The notes beneath the pieces are model-generated. The model saw only the letters and a list, made by a program, of their open reading frames with translations. It did not search any database and was not told the origin of the DNA. The translations under genes were made by a program, and so were the position numbers. DNA of 64,000 nt from Mesotaenium endlicherianum (taxonomy: Eukaryota > Streptophyta > Zygnematophyceae > Zygnematales > Mesotaeniaceae), in contig WELA01007202.1 of assembly GCA_009602735.1 (NCBI GenBank), positions 472,522-536,521 of the forward strand, written 5' to 3'. Positions within the stretch are counted from its first letter, which is position 1; every line of letters begins with the position of its first letter. Of this stretch, positions 11,791 to 22,141 are shown piece by piece.

Positions 11791-13269
11791 ATGGTAAGGA
11801 CAAGGTCTCAAACTAGCAACTCCCGAGACATGGAGAACCAGGATAACGAGAATGTCGAAAACCAGGCGGAAAGCCATGTAGCGGGAAACCGTACCTATTC
11901 GGAAGCAGTAGCGGATACTGCAGCTAGGGAGGCTGCAGATGAGGCAGCTGCTATTGCCTCAGTCGCAGCTCAGCAAGCTGAGGAGGAGATAGCCAGACTA
12001 GAAGCTGAACAAGTAGCAAAGGCCGCTGAAGATATACAAAGGAGGGAAGGACAGCCAGCTGACGAGCGCACTGTTGAAGAACTTATGGCATCAAGGGCCA
12101 ATGTTCTGAACCCACCTCCTGCCGTACAACTCAATGTACCCCTAGGTCAAATACGTGACCGGCTGAATGCGGCAGGAATTGCTGCTGCAGGAGCAAGAGG
12201 GATTGTTGAGGACACTACTCAGCGAGTAGATGCCAATGCTGCTGCTGCATTTGCTAATCTACCACCCCAAAATGTAGACTTGGGAGCATTGTTCGTTCAG
12301 ATGCAGTCGCAAATGGCGACCATGTATCAGTCCCAGCAGGAGGACAAAAGAATCATAATGTCCCTACTCCGGGACAGAGACCAACTGGGGTCTCACACCA
12401 CTAGTGGTGGTGGCCGAGGGCCTAGTAAGCCCAAGCCGAAACCTCCCCAGGACTATGATCCTGAGGGAAACAGAAAATATTACCTGATCAAGTTTCTCGC
12501 GGATGTTGAGCAGTGGCTGGAGAACTACCCAGAACTGCAAGATTACGAGAAGGTCAGGCACACCGGTGCGCTACTGAAAGGCAGTGCCGCAGACTGGTGG
12601 CTTTACTGGAAGGAAGAGCGTAAGGCTCGGCAACTCGGTGACCCTACGTGGGTAGAGTTTGTCGAGAAGTTGCATGAGAAGTTTGATGTCATCAACCAGC
12701 AGGAGAAAGCTATTTATGCAATGATCTCCCTGACGCTGAAGCAGACCACTTCAGTTGCTGAGTTTGCTCAAAAGTTCCAAGAGAACATGATGAAGCAGCC
12801 TGATTTGCCAGAACGGTATAGGATAGCATACTTCAGGTATGGCTTGAAATCCGAGGTCTCTGGTCATTTTGCTGAGAAAAAGTATGAGAAACTGGCTGAC
12901 TTGATCCAGGATGCTGACGCCTGGGATCAGCAGCAGTTCAATCACAAGCGCCAGAGTAACGCTTTGGTGTCTAAGATTGTCAAAAAGCCCCACGGTTCCT
13001 ACAATGCAGTTGAAGGAGACCAGGCTGAGGATAATCAGGGTGATGAATATGAGTATGAGTACAATGCTATTCAGTCTAGAGGTAGAGGTGGTCCCTCTCG
13101 AGGTGGCTATGGAAGGGGTGGTGGTAGGACTAAGCCGAGACCAGCCTCAGCAAAATCTACTTGCTACCATTGTCAGCAGAAAGGCCACTACAGAGAACAG
13201 TGTCCGGTCAAGCACCTGCCTAAGGTCGAGAGAAAAGACCAGCCTTTAAAAGACAGCAACAGTCAGTAA
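11791..13269 (+). CDS. gag: A1 Gag polyprotein
   Basis: A 492-aa structural protein that packages element RNA into virus-like particles. The N-terminal 150 residues are Ala/Glu-rich and partly coiled-coil-like. The capsid region carries [18 protein letters not shown] and the ADWW...W block typical of Ty3/gypsy Gag. A Gly/Arg-rich tract leads into a CCHC zinc knuckle, [14 protein letters not shown], near residues 456-469. The ATG lies about 20 bp after the PBS. The stop overlaps the pol frame, and the slippery heptamer sits 16 nt upstream of the stop codon. Intact. Confidence 0.93.
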   Translation: MVRTRSQTSNSRDMENQDNENVENQAESHVAGNRTYSEAVADTAAREAADEAAAIASVAAQQAEEEIARLEAEQVAKAAEDIQRREGQPADERTVEELMASRANVLNPPPAVQLNVPLGQIRDRLNAAGIAAAGARGIVEDTTQRVDANAAAAFANLPPQNVDLGALFVQMQSQMATMYQSQQEDKRIIMSLLRDRDQLGSHTTSGGGRGPSKPKPKPPQDYDPEGNRKYYLIKFLADVEQWLENYPELQDYEKVRHTGALLKGSAADWWLYWKEERKARQLGDPTWVEFVEKLHEKFDVINQQEKAIYAMISLTLKQTTSVAEFAQKFQENMMKQPDLPERYRIAYFRYGLKSEVSGHFAEKKYEKLADLIQDADAWDQQQFNHKRQSNALVSKIVKKPHGSYNAVEGDQAEDNQGDEYEYEYNAIQSRGRGGPSRGGYGRGGGRTKPRPASAKSTCYHCQQKGHYREQCPVKHLPKVERKDQPLKDSNSQ

Positions 13270-16200
13270 TCCAGTCTACTGACTGTGAGGATGCTAGAGA
13301 TAGTGAGTCGTCACTAGCTGCCCTCGTAGCAGGTATTATGGGTCCTGCTGAACTGGATTCACTATGCATGCCTGACAAACAGATAAAGGAGACGATCAGT
13401 AATATAGACGTCCAGAGAGTACACACTCTGGATGCTCTTGTTCCACCTGATGTCCAACATTTCTTTGCTACGTCAGGAGAACAATGCGAAAGTCAGGAAA
13501 AGACAGTCCCCCCTATCCTACTGCATTGCATGATTGCAGGTAGGAAGGTGAGGGCATTTGTTGACGGAGGGGCGTCACATACTTTTATCCACAAGGACTT
13601 AGTTAAGCGGCTAAGGCTGCCTACTGTCACCCAAGGGAATAGAAAAATATTCCTTGGAGATGCCTCAAGTATCCCGGGAGGAGTTATAACCAAGCCTATT
13701 GAGGTCCAGTTAGGTTCTGGCATTGCAGTTCTAACTGAAACGCTTACATTTGAGGTACTCAACACTGGCTTTTATGATCTCGTGCTAGGCAGGTCCTGGC
13801 TTAATAGACATCAAGCTGAAGTGTGTTGGAGCAGAGGTACAGTTAAAGTGAGAGGAGCCAGTGATGGGCAGACTGACTTGGCACCCACCAGTGCTCTTCC
13901 TCTTGTCCTGTGTGGATGGCAAATGAAGGAAAAGAAGAGGCTTCCAGAAGGATGCAAGTTGCTGAATGCAATGGAGTTCGTCAAAAGCTGGAACCAGAAG
14001 GAAGACAGAATGTTCTGTCTGCTGCTAAGAGAGGTACCTCCTCAACCTGAAGAAGTGGTTGAGAAAAAGGTACACCCTCCGGAACACCCTACTGCTGCAA
14101 ACATTGTTGCTCAGTACACGGATGTGTTTAATATGCCTCCAGGACTACCCCCTAAGCGGGAAGTAGATCATAGGATTGATTTATTACCTGGTAGCCAGCC
14201 ACCCTGGCAACGCACGTATGGCTTGTCTTATTTGGAGAGTGAGGAGTTGAAAACACAGATTGCAGAGCTGGAGGAAAATGGTTACATTTCTCCCAGTAAA
14301 TCACCGTACGGCGCACCTATCCTATTTGTTAAGAAAAAGGATGGCAGTATGCGGATGTGTGTGGATTACAGAGCCCTGAACAGAATTACAGTAAAGAACA
14401 AGTATGCTTTACCCAGAATCGAGGACTTGCTTGATACCCTGTCTGGCGCTAAGGTGTTCAGTAAGATAGATCTCAAGAGTGGTTATCATCAAATCAGAAT
14501 TGCTGAGGGGGATGAACACAAGACTGCTTTCCGCACACGTTATGGACACTATGAGTTCAACGTGATGCCATTTGGACTGACTAATGCTCCTGCTACCTTT
14601 ATGGGTGCTATGAATGACATTTTCAGACCTTATTTGGATAAGTTTGTGCAAGTTTTCCTGGATGATATTTTAATTTTCTCTAAAGATGAAGCTCAGCACA
14701 CTGAACACTTAAAGAAAGTGCTGGACACTCTGCGGAAAAATCACTTGTATGCTAAAATGAGCAAGTGTGATTTCTTTAAGGAAAGTATTGAATTCTTAGG
14801 CCACGTTGTCAGTAAAGAGGGCATCAGTGTGGATCCTAAGAAAGTCCAGACCATAAGGGACTGGCCAGTACCACAGTCTGTCTCTGAAGTTAGATCCTTC
14901 CTCGGGTTGGCTAACTACTATAGGAGATTTATTGAGAATTATTCCACAAAGGCCAGTAAACTGACTGACCTTACTAAGAAAGACATCGGGTATGTGTGGG
15001 GGGAAGAGCAGCAGGCTGCCTTCCAGACCCTTAAAGATGCCCTTTGTTCTGCCCCAGTGCTAGCCGTGTATGACCCCAGCAAACCGGTGCAGGTGGTTAC
15101 TGATGCCTCTGATTTTGCCATGGGTGCTATTTTGTTGCAGCCTGCTGACAAAACCACAAAGGATGGTAAGGTACGGCAGGAGTGGCATCCTGTGTTGTAT
15201 GAGTCTATGAAATTTAATCCAGCGGAGATTAATTACTCAGTGCATGATAAAGAGCTGCTAGCTATCATTCATGTACTCAAACAGTGGAGAGCATACTTAC
15301 ATGGTAAAGCTTTTAAGGTGATTACAGATCATCTAGCTCTGACCCACTTTCAGAAGAAGTCCAAGCTGTCGAGGAGGGAGAACCGCTGGAGCCAGATGCT
15401 GGAGCAGTTCCAAGTCCAGATCGACTACAAACCAGGGAAGTTGAATCCTGCTGATGCACTCTCTAGAAGACCTGACTTGCAAGAAAGGAACTTTAGTCAG
15501 CATGCTGTAGATAAAGTCCTGTGTGCACTCACTTCACTAAAGGTGAAAAAGTCCTTCCTTGAACAACTTAGGAAAGCCTACCTTTCTGACCCAACATTTG
15601 AGCCCAGCCCCACTACTGGTATGTGTCGTGCTACCGCACTCGGGTATAAGCTCAAGGGAGGGGTCTGGGTGACTGAAACCACTTCAGGCAGGCTGAAGCT
15701 GGTCATTCCTAATAATTTGGAAATAAGGTCTCTCTTACTGAGTCAAGCTCATGACAGTCTCCTGGGTGGACATTTGGGGCAGGCCAAAACTGTTGGCAAA
15801 CTGGCAAAACATTATCATTGGGAGGGGTTACCCCGGGAGGTCTTGAAATATGTCAAGTCCTGTGACCAGTGTCAGAGAAATAAGTCTCGGCACACACCAC
15901 CCGGAGGTCTCTTGCAACCGCTACCCATCCCAGCGGGACGCTGGGAAACTATATCCATGGACTGGGTGGTCTCACTACCAAGAACTGCCAACGGGCATGA
16001 TTCAATACTGGTAGTCGTGGATAAACTGACAAAAATGGTCATTTTTATCCCCACAACTGTCAAAGTGACTGCACTCGAAACAGCGAGACAGTTTTACAAC
16101 CATGTAGTATGCCAACATGGGCTCCCTTCTAATATCATCTCAGACAGAGACTCAAAATTCACCTCTAAGTTCTGGAGAGCTTTAATGGGGTTAATGGGAG

Positions 16201-17054
16201 TCAAACAGCTGCTCAGCACAGCAAACCACCCTCAGACTGATGGGCAGACTGAAAGAACTAACCGAGTTCTGCAGGAGGTGCTGAGAGCATATATTAACCA
16301 AAAACAAGATAATTGGGATGACCTGTTGCCTCAAATTCAGTTTGCGGTCAACAGTGCGGTGCACGCGTCAACGGGCAAAACTCCTTTTGAACTCAGCCTG
16401 GGTAGAGTCCCTAAGTCTCCTCTAGATGTGCTAGGGGAATCTTTAACTCACCCTGAAGGGATTGACAACCCGGTCTCCCTCCAGTTAACTCAGGAGTTTG
16501 CTGACACCCTGTCAGAAGTCCAACGAAACTTGCACACGGCCCAAGAAAACCAACAAAAATACGCTAATCAACACCGTCGGGAACTGACATTTTCCAAGGG
16601 GGATTTAGTCAAACTGCATTCTCAGCACCTGTACCTCCCTGGTGTGGTCAAGAAAAAGCTTGGCCCTGTCTGGGTCGGTCCATATTCGGTGGTCCGTCGT
16701 GTCGGTCAGAATGCTTACAAACTGAACATGTCAGCTGAATACAAGGGGCACCCGGTCTTTAATGTCTCCTTCCTGGAACCGTACATCAAAGGTGATACAC
16801 TGTTCACAGGTCGGTTCCCTGTCCAACCGGGACCGGTCCCCGCTGTCCGGGACGGCGACCCTGAGGAATATGAGGTCGATGAGATTTTAGACGCTCGCTC
16901 GGTCCGTCGATCGTCTAAATATGTCATGAAATACCTCATTCGATGGAAGGGTTACGATGCCTCTGGGGACACTTGGGAGTTTAAGGACCACTTGACCAAT
17001 GCCAAAGGGGCGTTGACACGGTTCCACCTTCGGGCCGCTGGAGTCCCTCCATAA
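13224..17054 (+). CDS. pol: A1 Pol polyprotein (PR-RT-RNaseH-IN-chromodomain)
   Basis: The frame opens at 13224 and is reached by -1 frameshifting from gag; its first ATG is 13338, used here for numbering. Protease: [11 protein letters not shown], catalytic Asp 76, with Gly where Ser or Thr is usual. [35 protein letters not shown] and the active site FLDD around 440-443. RNase [14 protein letters not shown] and later ITDHLAL. Integrase: HHCC zinc finger ([10 protein letters not shown]...CDQCQRNK), then catalytic D875, D936 and E972, a D-D-35-E spacing. C-terminal chromodomain at about 1176-1235 (YEVDEIL...[16 protein letters not shown]), which in chromoviruses directs integration to modified chromatin. 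No stop or frameshift is seen; all catalytic residues are present. Confidence 0.95.
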   Translation, partial: GREKRPAFKRQQQSVIQSTDCEDARDSESSLAALVAGIMGPAELDSLCMPDKQIKETISNIDVQRVHTLDALVPPDVQHFFATSGEQCESQEKTVPPILLHCMIAGRKVRAFVDGGASHTFIHKDLVKRLRLPTVTQGNRKIFLGDASSIPGGVITKPIEVQLGSGIAVLTETLTFEVLNTGFYDLVLGRSWLNRHQAEVCWSRGTVKVRGASDGQTDLAPTSALPLVLCGWQMKEKKRLPEGCKLLNAMEFVKSWNQKEDRMFCLLLREVPPQPEEVVEKKVHPPEHPTAANIVAQYTDVFNMPPGLPPKREVDHRIDLLPGSQPPWQRTYGLSYLESEELKTQIAELEENGYISPSKSPYGAPILFVKKKDGSMRMCVDYRALNRITVKNKYALPRIEDLLDTLSGAKVFSKIDLKSGYHQIRIAEGDEHKTAFRTRYGHYEFNVMPFGLTNAPATFMGAMNDIFRPYLDKFVQVFLDDILIFSKDEAQHTEHLKKVLDTLRKNHLYAKMSKCDFFKESIEFLGHVVSKEGISVDPKKVQTIRDWPVPQSVSEVRSFLGLANYYRRFIENYSTKASKLTDLTKKDIGYVWGEEQQAAFQTLKDALCSAPVLAVYDPSKPVQVVTDASDFAMGAILLQPADKTTKDGKVRQEWHPVLYESMKFNPAEINYSVHDKELLAIIHVLKQWRAYLHGKAFKVITDHLALTHFQKKSKLSRRENRWSQMLEQFQVQIDYKPGKLNPADALSRRPDLQERNFSQHAVDKVLCALTSLKVKKSFLEQLRKAYLSDPTFEPSPTTGMCRATALGYKLKGGVWVTETTSGRLKLVIPNNLEIRSLLLSQAHDSLLGGHLGQAKTVGKLAKHYHWEGLPREVLKYVKSCDQCQRNKSRHTPPGGLLQPLPIPAGRWETISMDWVVSLPRTANGHDSILVVVDKLTKMVIFIPTTVKVTALETARQFYNHVVCQHGLPSNIISDRDSKFTSKFWRALMGLMGVKQLLSTANHPQTDGQTERTNRVLQEVLRAYINQKQDNWDDLLPQIQFAVNSAVHASTGKTPFELSLGRVPKSPLDVLGESLTHPEGIDNPVSLQLTQEFADTLSEVQRNLHTAQENQQKYANQHRRELTFSKGDLVKLHSQHLYLPGVVKKKLGPVWVGPYSVVRRVGQNAYKLNMSAEYKGHPVFNVSFLEPYIKGDTLFTGRFPVQPGPVPAVRDGDPEEYEVDEILDARSVRRSSKYVMKYLIRWKGYDASGDTWEFKDHLTNAKGALTRFHLRAAGVPP
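13245..13251 (+). promoter_or_regulatory. -1 ribosomal frameshift slippery site, U UUA AAA
   Basis: Read in the gag frame the sequence is ccT TTA AAA, an exact X XXY YYZ heptamer, inside the 13224-13269 overlap where pol is in the -1 frame. It is also present in A2 at the homologous position (about 52504). No downstream pseudoknot was modelled. Confidence 0.75.
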
Positions 17055-17290
17055 CTGTCATTTCAGTTGACACGGGAAGGTGACAGGCGGTCCTGTCTCC
17101 ATTTAAGTTGGAGGGGAAAATATATGACAGTTAGTGAGCGAGAGCGATAAAAACACACTCATACGTTTATGTGTAGCGCATCGCAACTACGTCAACTTTT
17201 AGCAATCATCCTGTAAGGTAAACAGCAGCGAAGCCACTATACTAAATACTAACATACTTCCTGCAATCCCTATGACAAAGGTCCATATCC
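17055..17290 (+). other. pol-ORF3 spacer with PPT-like motif
   Basis: Contains AAGTTGGAGGGGAAAA (17105-17120), which matches the AAGTTGGAGGGA motif just before the 3' LTR. It also contains AAG|GTAAAC (17216-17223), a possible 5' splice site that would give an intron of about 103 nt with the acceptor at 17320. Otherwise AT-rich and non-coding. Confidence 0.55.
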
Positions 17291-17320
17291 TACTAACTTG
17301 TGCCCTGGTTACATGTGCAG
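17291..17320 (+). promoter_or_regulatory. branch point and 3' splice site ahead of ORF3
   Basis: TACTAAC (17291-17297), a perfect branch-point consensus, is followed by a T-containing stretch and GTGCAG ending at 17320, then G ATG, the ORF3 start. A2 has CACTAAC (59425-59431), a T run and GAGCAG|G ATG at the same place, although the surrounding sequence differs. Confidence 0.6.
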
Positions 17321-17321
17321 G

Positions 17322-18998
17322 ATGGCGCCCACCACACAAAAGGAGGACAGAAAGCGCAAGGCAGAAGAAGCCAGGAGGACAATGGAGCAATACCAGAAGG
17401 AGCTGGCGGCGACGTCCCTCACCAGGAGAGAACAAGAAAGGGTCCGCAAACAACAAGAGGCGGCAGAAGAGGCACAGAGGAAGAAGGATCAGGAAGCGGA
17501 AAACCTCAGGAAGGCTGAGGAGGAGAGACAGAAGAAACAGCAAGAAGAAGCGGCAGCGGCAGAAGAGGAGAAAAGAAAAAAGATTGAAGCGGACAGACAG
17601 AAGAGCTTGGCCACTTACAGGTATACTGTGGTGGGTGGCCAAAACTTCGATAACCTGAAGGAAGCATTGCTGGCAGCCCAGGAGATCAACAGGCTGGAAC
17701 AGACAACACTGCTACAGAAGGAAGGAGCTACAGCACTGGACAGGTACATCGAGACACACACCGGCGTGGTCCTTTACGAAGATTATGCTAAGATGGTGGG
17801 CTATACAGCAGAGCAGGCCCGGTATCTCGCAGATGATTCAGAGGACAAGCCGGTCCCCATACCGGGAATAGTGGGAGATCAGAGACTCATCCGGATGGTG
17901 AGCATGCGGCCCGATAGCTTTAAGGATACGGTATTCTACCTCACACTCCTGCCAGCTTACAATGAAGTTGAGAGAAGGAGCTGGGAGTACTTGGCCAGGG
18001 AAGCAGGACAGCAGATGTTCTCTCCCCACTGGTTCCCGTGTAAACTGAGGAAGGCTGAGCACGGACCCCAGTACTACCAGCAGCCAACAGACTGGAGGTG
18101 GATGACCGTCACAAATAAGAAGCAGGAGTGTGACCGAGCCCAACCGGATGACTTCCACTATGGCCTAGACGGCTATCTCATCCTACCACCTCACATTGCC
18201 CCTTGGGACCCCAGGCTGAATGGATGCCTGAGCAATATGAATGCAGAGACCAAGGAACATAGGAGGAGGGGAAGAGACTACTTCTCTAAGGGAAAGCATG
18301 CCTTTGTCAAATGGGCAAAGAATGCAGGCCGGATAGATATCAGTAGGCTGAAGGCCAAGCAACCTCCAGCGCGCCCTAAGAAAGGGAGGTCGGTAGACTA
18401 CTCCATGTCTACTAGGGAGCAGGACGACTTAGTGGACGAGACCCCTACTCTCTCCGAGGAGGAGGATGAGGAGGATGAGGAAGAAGAACAAGGCAGAGGA
18501 GAAGCATCAGCAGCAGGTACTCAGGATACCCAGGGACAGGCAGTGGCACTTCCTAAAGAACCACGATCAGGTGTGTGGAATGTGATCCCCGTTATGGCGA
18601 CAACTGGACCCCGCGCTCGCTCCCCCAGCCCACCTGCCCAAGCAGGGGAAGAAGCTGATCTGACTGTACTGGGCAGCAGACACAGACAGAAATCCCCAGA
18701 GGACAGGGGTGCCAGAAGAGGGACACGCGGGTGGGCCAGAGGTATGCCAGCCTCCCCCTCCGCTCAGGGGCATGTACCTCTAGCCAATGTATTTCAGCAT
18801 CCTACTGGAATGCCTGTCTATGTGGGAATCAACACCCAAATAGTTGAAGAGCAGGCCACCATCCTCCGTTCTCCTCGAGGGCCAACTTTAGAGCAAACAG
18901 GGTTCTTTAGAAGGCCAGCTGACAGACCTAGAGGGCTGTCCAGATCTAGGTCCAGATCTCCGTCCCCTGATCCTGAAGCCCCAGGAACCACCCCTTAA
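17322..18998 (+). CDS. A1 ORF3: additional protein downstream of pol, function unknown
   Basis: A 558-aa protein in the position where retroviruses carry env, but no signal peptide or membrane segment is visible. Residues about 5-95 are a highly charged Glu/Lys/Arg/Gln-rich coiled coil. Residues about 98-345 look globular and hold the segments conserved with A2: YRYTV, MVGYT, IPG, IRM, FKD, YNEVERRS, PTDWRWMT, LPPHIA, DPRL and FSKGKHA. An acidic Asp/Glu tract follows (about 378-395), then a Pro/Arg/Ser-rich tail with LSRSRSRSPSPDP, reminiscent of SR proteins. I recognise no known domain. The start at 17322 is chosen because it directly follows the acceptor; an upstream in-frame ATG at 17313 would lie inside the putative intron. 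The intact frame, and survival of the same protein in a diverged copy, argue for selection. Role unknown; a nuclear or RNA-binding accessory protein is only a guess. Confidence 0.8.
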   Translation: MAPTTQKEDRKRKAEEARRTMEQYQKELAATSLTRREQERVRKQQEAAEEAQRKKDQEAENLRKAEEERQKKQQEEAAAAEEEKRKKIEADRQKSLATYRYTVVGGQNFDNLKEALLAAQEINRLEQTTLLQKEGATALDRYIETHTGVVLYEDYAKMVGYTAEQARYLADDSEDKPVPIPGIVGDQRLIRMVSMRPDSFKDTVFYLTLLPAYNEVERRSWEYLAREAGQQMFSPHWFPCKLRKAEHGPQYYQQPTDWRWMTVTNKKQECDRAQPDDFHYGLDGYLILPPHIAPWDPRLNGCLSNMNAETKEHRRRGRDYFSKGKHAFVKWAKNAGRIDISRLKAKQPPARPKKGRSVDYSMSTREQDDLVDETPTLSEEEDEEDEEEEQGRGEASAAGTQDTQGQAVALPKEPRSGVWNVIPVMATTGPRARSPSPPAQAGEEADLTVLGSRHRQKSPEDRGARRGTRGWARGMPASPSAQGHVPLANVFQHPTGMPVYVGINTQIVEEQATILRSPRGPTLEQTGFFRRPADRPRGLSRSRSRSPSPDPEAPGTTP

Positions 18999-19075
18999 GG
19001 TGACAGGCTGAAAAGATAGTCAGTAAGGGAGGCTGGTCAGGGTCAGTTTCTTTATTTAAAGCTTTTGCAGTTTAA

Positions 19076-19111
19076 TGTTGTCGAGGCGACAACAAGTTAA
19101 GTTGGAGGGAT
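19076..19111 (+). other. conserved hairpin plus polypurine tract
   Basis: TGTTGTCGAGGCGACAACA (19076-19094) is a perfect 8-bp stem with a 3-nt loop. It is followed by AAGTTAAGTTGGAGGGAT ending at the 3' LTR. The purine-rich GGAGGGA is the plus-strand primer site. A2 conserves both at 61167-61202. Confidence 0.75.
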
Positions 19112-19830
19112 TGTAATGAATCAGTATATTAGTGGATATAATATTCATTTAAATATAATAGTTAATTAAGTTCAGCCTGCTGAACTTTAGTTAATAGTCA
19201 GTCTGCTGGACTTTACATAATTATCAGTTTAATGACTCGGCCGAAAGCAGCAGGCTGAAGTCAACTTAAGTCAGCTTGCTGACACATTCTTTGACAGCCA
19301 GCTGACTTCCGTACTCGGTAGCAGCGAACTGCCTTGATATGCATCTAAGTGCGATATGCTAGATGAATGGCCAGATGACATCCCTATGATGGATGGCTAT
19401 TCGGGATGATGGGAGATGGCGGTGGATTTGGTTAACCGAGGTCCTACCAACGTGGTTAACTCCCGGGTAGGCGGTGCCATCGCACTGACCGTTGAACAGT
19501 AAACTCATTCCATGTACATATGCTAGGCATTGCTCTCGAGTTCGGCATTCGGAAACGAGGCCAACTCTCTTGTACAGCTTACTGAGAGAACTCTGAATCC
19601 AAGGCGAGAAGCCATTGATACGCACTGTCTTCTAACCTTGCTTATGTATGAGTTTACTGATTTGCATCATTGATGCTAGTTTACTCGCATTTGACTTACG
19701 AGTATTATTCCCTGCTAGTGTATTGTCCTTTGCCGTTTAACTAGTTAACGAAAATACCATAAAGATTACTTGCTGATATAAAGATCTTTATTAATTGTTA
19801 ATCGCCTATTTGGTAAGTCGATTCATTTCA
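19112..19830 (+). repeat. A1 3' LTR (719 bp)
   Basis: Same termini as the 5' LTR and near-identical sequence, followed by the target duplication CATGT. Confidence 0.93.
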
Positions 19831-19835
19831 CATGT

Positions 19836-20988
19836 GAGCATGCTGGTGGGGATCGACGGCCTTCACTAGCAGAGGGGCAACAAGTATTCCAGGATCTATA
19901 CGGACAGGTGCTTGATAAGACAATTTGATGACGGCATCGAGTGCGTGGAAAGAAGTTGAAGTAGCACTCTGTAGTTAGGAATGAGTAGGCCGTAACGTTG
20001 CACAGTGGGTGATTTGCACTAGTGATCATTTGAGAAATGATTATTTGGAATGTTGTCAAAATGTTGCGCTGAATTTATTGCACAAATTAAACTCTGAGGT
20101 AGAGTACCCTGTTCGAAGGTATTGGACCTCGACCTCATACTCAATGCTCCAACTCAATTAAACCAGCAGTTGTAATTTCATATGTGCTGGGCTCTTCTGA
20201 TACAACTTTCACGAGCCTACTATAAAACAATTCTTTCAACTGCGGGACTTTAATCACCTTCTAAATTTGCGTGATCCAAGGGGGAAGAGACATGATCCTA
20301 AATACCTATCTAACAGAGTCACAGCTGTACATAAGTAGGCCTTACACTAGACGGCACTATGGTTACAGCCATCGCTATTCTCCAAGGACCTTCTCCTTCA
20401 TAACTACCCTGAACTATCACAACTAGCAGCAGCACCCGATTTAGCTCGCTGGAATGAAGTATCAGACTGACAATCGCGCGGAATGGGACTAACGCTAAGA
20501 GTTCCCAAGAACAGACTCAAGTAGGGAGGCAATTTTGCCTTCCTGGTCTGCCTTCAATGTTTGCGTCCAACGACAGGCTGGGGTTGTTGACCATAAAGGT
20601 TCTACACTTTTCTGAAAGGATTGCGGTGCTACCCGTGCTGTACTTAGCCTCATCCTCCTTAACGTGATAATCTTTCACATTCTTTTTTGATACCCAAAAC
20701 GGTTCGTCGTCATCACAGAAGAAGGCTGCAAATATGCCTATTCGTACCTTTCTGCTTAGCCAATTGAAGAAAACGTCAGCATGATGTATGCTCACCTCTT
20801 TCCGTGCCCATGCTTTTCCAAAGAAGACAGCAGGAACGCAGATGACGCTACTACTCATTGGATAGTAGACAACCTCGTTAAGAAGCGGCCAGCCATAGGA
20901 GACAGTAAGAAAATGGTGAAAGGAGCTGTATGGCAATATTTTGCTCAATGTGTGAAAAGAACTCTAAATAATTGACATTTTGCATTGC
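19836..20988. other. unique sequence between elements A1 and A0
   Basis: Likely host DNA. Only a 143-codon open frame on the minus strand (20517-20948) stands out. It has no ATG near its start, so it may be part of an exon. I do not recognise its product and see no motif in it. Confidence 0.4.
20517..20948 (-). CDS. hypothetical ORF, possible exon
   Basis: An open frame of 143 codons encoding a mixed hydrophobic/charged peptide with tracts such as FFNWLSRKVRIGIFAAFFCDDD. The composition is protein-like (Trp, Phe, balanced charge) rather than low-complexity. No family is recognised and no splice sites were established. It could be a fragment of a host gene or chance. Confidence 0.2.
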   Translation of the reverse strand: MSKILPYSSFHHFLTVSYGWPLLNEVVYYPMSSSVICVPAVFFGKAWARKEVSIHHADVFFNWLSRKVRIGIFAAFFCDDDEPFWVSKKNVKDYHVKEDEAKYSTGSTAILSEKCRTFMVNNPSLSLDANIEGRPGRQNCLPT

Positions 20989-21063
20989 TCCCTCTCTCTC
21001 TCTCCCTCTCTCTCTCTCTCTTCCTCTTCCTCTCCCTCTCGCCCTCTCTCTCCCTCTCCCTCT
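20989..21063. repeat. CT-rich microsatellite
   Basis: Interrupted (CT)n with CCCT and TTCC variants over about 75 bp. Confidence 0.9.
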
Positions 21064-21122
21064 TTACATGACTAGCAGTTTGTGTGTAAAAATAGCATAG
21101 CAACAGTGCAACACAGCAGCGT

Positions 21123-21864
21123 TGTAATGAATCAGTTCGTTACGTAAAAATAAAACTCATTTGAATATAAAAGTTAAATAAGTTCAGTCTGCCAAACTTT
21201 AGTTAACATTAAGTCTGTTGGATTTTTAATACTTAGATTGATGACTCAGCTGGGAGTTGCAGGCTGGAGGCAACTTAGGTTATCTTGCTGACTTAGGTTA
21301 GCTTTCTGACACATTCTTTGACAGTAAGCTAACAATCGTACTCGATAGCCGCAAACTGCCTAGGTATGCATCTAAGTGTGGTGTGCTAGATGAAAGGCCA
21401 GATGACACCCTTAAGGTAGATGGCGATTTGGAATGATGGGAGATGGCTGTGGATTTGGTTAGCCGAGGTCGGAGGTCCTATTGACGAGGTTAATTCCTGG
21501 GTAGGCGATGCCATTGCACTCGCCGTTGAACAGTATACTCATTCCATGTACATATGCTAGGTATTACCCTCGAGTTTGGCATTTGGAAACGAGGCCAACT
21601 CTCTTGTAACGCTTACTAGAGATATTTGAATCCAAGGCAAGAAGCCATTGATGCGAATTGTCTTCTAACCTTGTTTATGTATGAGTTTACAAATTTCACG
21701 ATTGATGCTCGTTTACTTGCATTTGACAAATGAGTGTTGTTTACATCTAGTGTATAGTCTTTTGCTGTTAGAGTAGTCAACAAAAAATACCATAAAATTT
21801 ATTTGCTGATATAAAGATCTTCTATTAATTGTTAATCGCCTATTGGTAAGTTCATTCATTTTCA
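21123..21864 (+). repeat. A0 5' LTR (742 bp), old family-A element
   Basis: Starts TGTAATGAATCAG and ends TTCATTTTCA. It is clearly diverged from the A1 LTRs, so older. The PBS TGGTATCAGAGC follows at 21866-21877, the canonical Met-tRNA form with A instead of the G seen in the younger copies. Confidence 0.88.
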
Positions 21865-21898
21865 GTGGTATCAGAGCTGTTTATCAAAGTCGTGTTGT

Positions 21899-22141
21899 AT
21901 GGTAAGGACTAGGTCTCAAGCTAGCAACTCTTGTAGAATGGAGGGTGAAGACAATGATAACATTGAGGAAGGGCAAGACGAAAGTCGCGTCTTTGGACCC
22001 CGTACCTACTTAGAAACGCTGCACGATGCAGGAACCAGAGAAATTGCAGAGGAGGCAGCAGCTCTTGCTGCGGTAGCAGCTCACCTTGCTGAGAATGAAC
22101 GTTTAGCCAAGGAGGTAGAAGAGGCAGTAAACGGGAGGGCC
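21899..22141 (+). pseudogene. gag: A0 gag, N-terminal piece
   Basis: Starts MVRTRSQASNS like the A1 Gag and follows its Ala/Glu-rich N-terminus for about 80 codons until interrupted by B1 at GGGCC. The reading continues beyond B1 at 28933. Confidence 0.85.

Larger units (their letters stand above)
11011..19830 (+). mobile_element. element A1: complete Ty3/gypsy chromovirus with an extra 3' ORF
   Basis: Both LTRs begin TGTAATG and end CATTTCA, and the 5-bp target duplication CATGT is perfect (11006-11010 and 19831-19835). Order: 5' LTR, Met-tRNA-type PBS, gag, -1 frameshift overlap, pol (PR-RT-RH-IN-chromodomain), spacer with acceptor signal, ORF3, hairpin, PPT, 3' LTR. All coding frames are open and the LTRs are very similar apart from one 27-bp tandem duplication, so the copy is young and possibly autonomous. 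Its total of about 8.8 kb is longer than a minimal chromovirus because of ORF3. Confidence 0.95.

Noticed and set aside
17272-17658. Alternative-frame ORFs overlapping the start of ORF3
   Set aside because: Lys/Arg-rich shadow frames of the coiled-coil coding sequence, not conserved in A2.
17322-18998. ORF3 as a retroviral-type envelope gene
   Set aside because: No signal peptide, membrane segment or cysteine-rich ectodomain; highly charged throughout.
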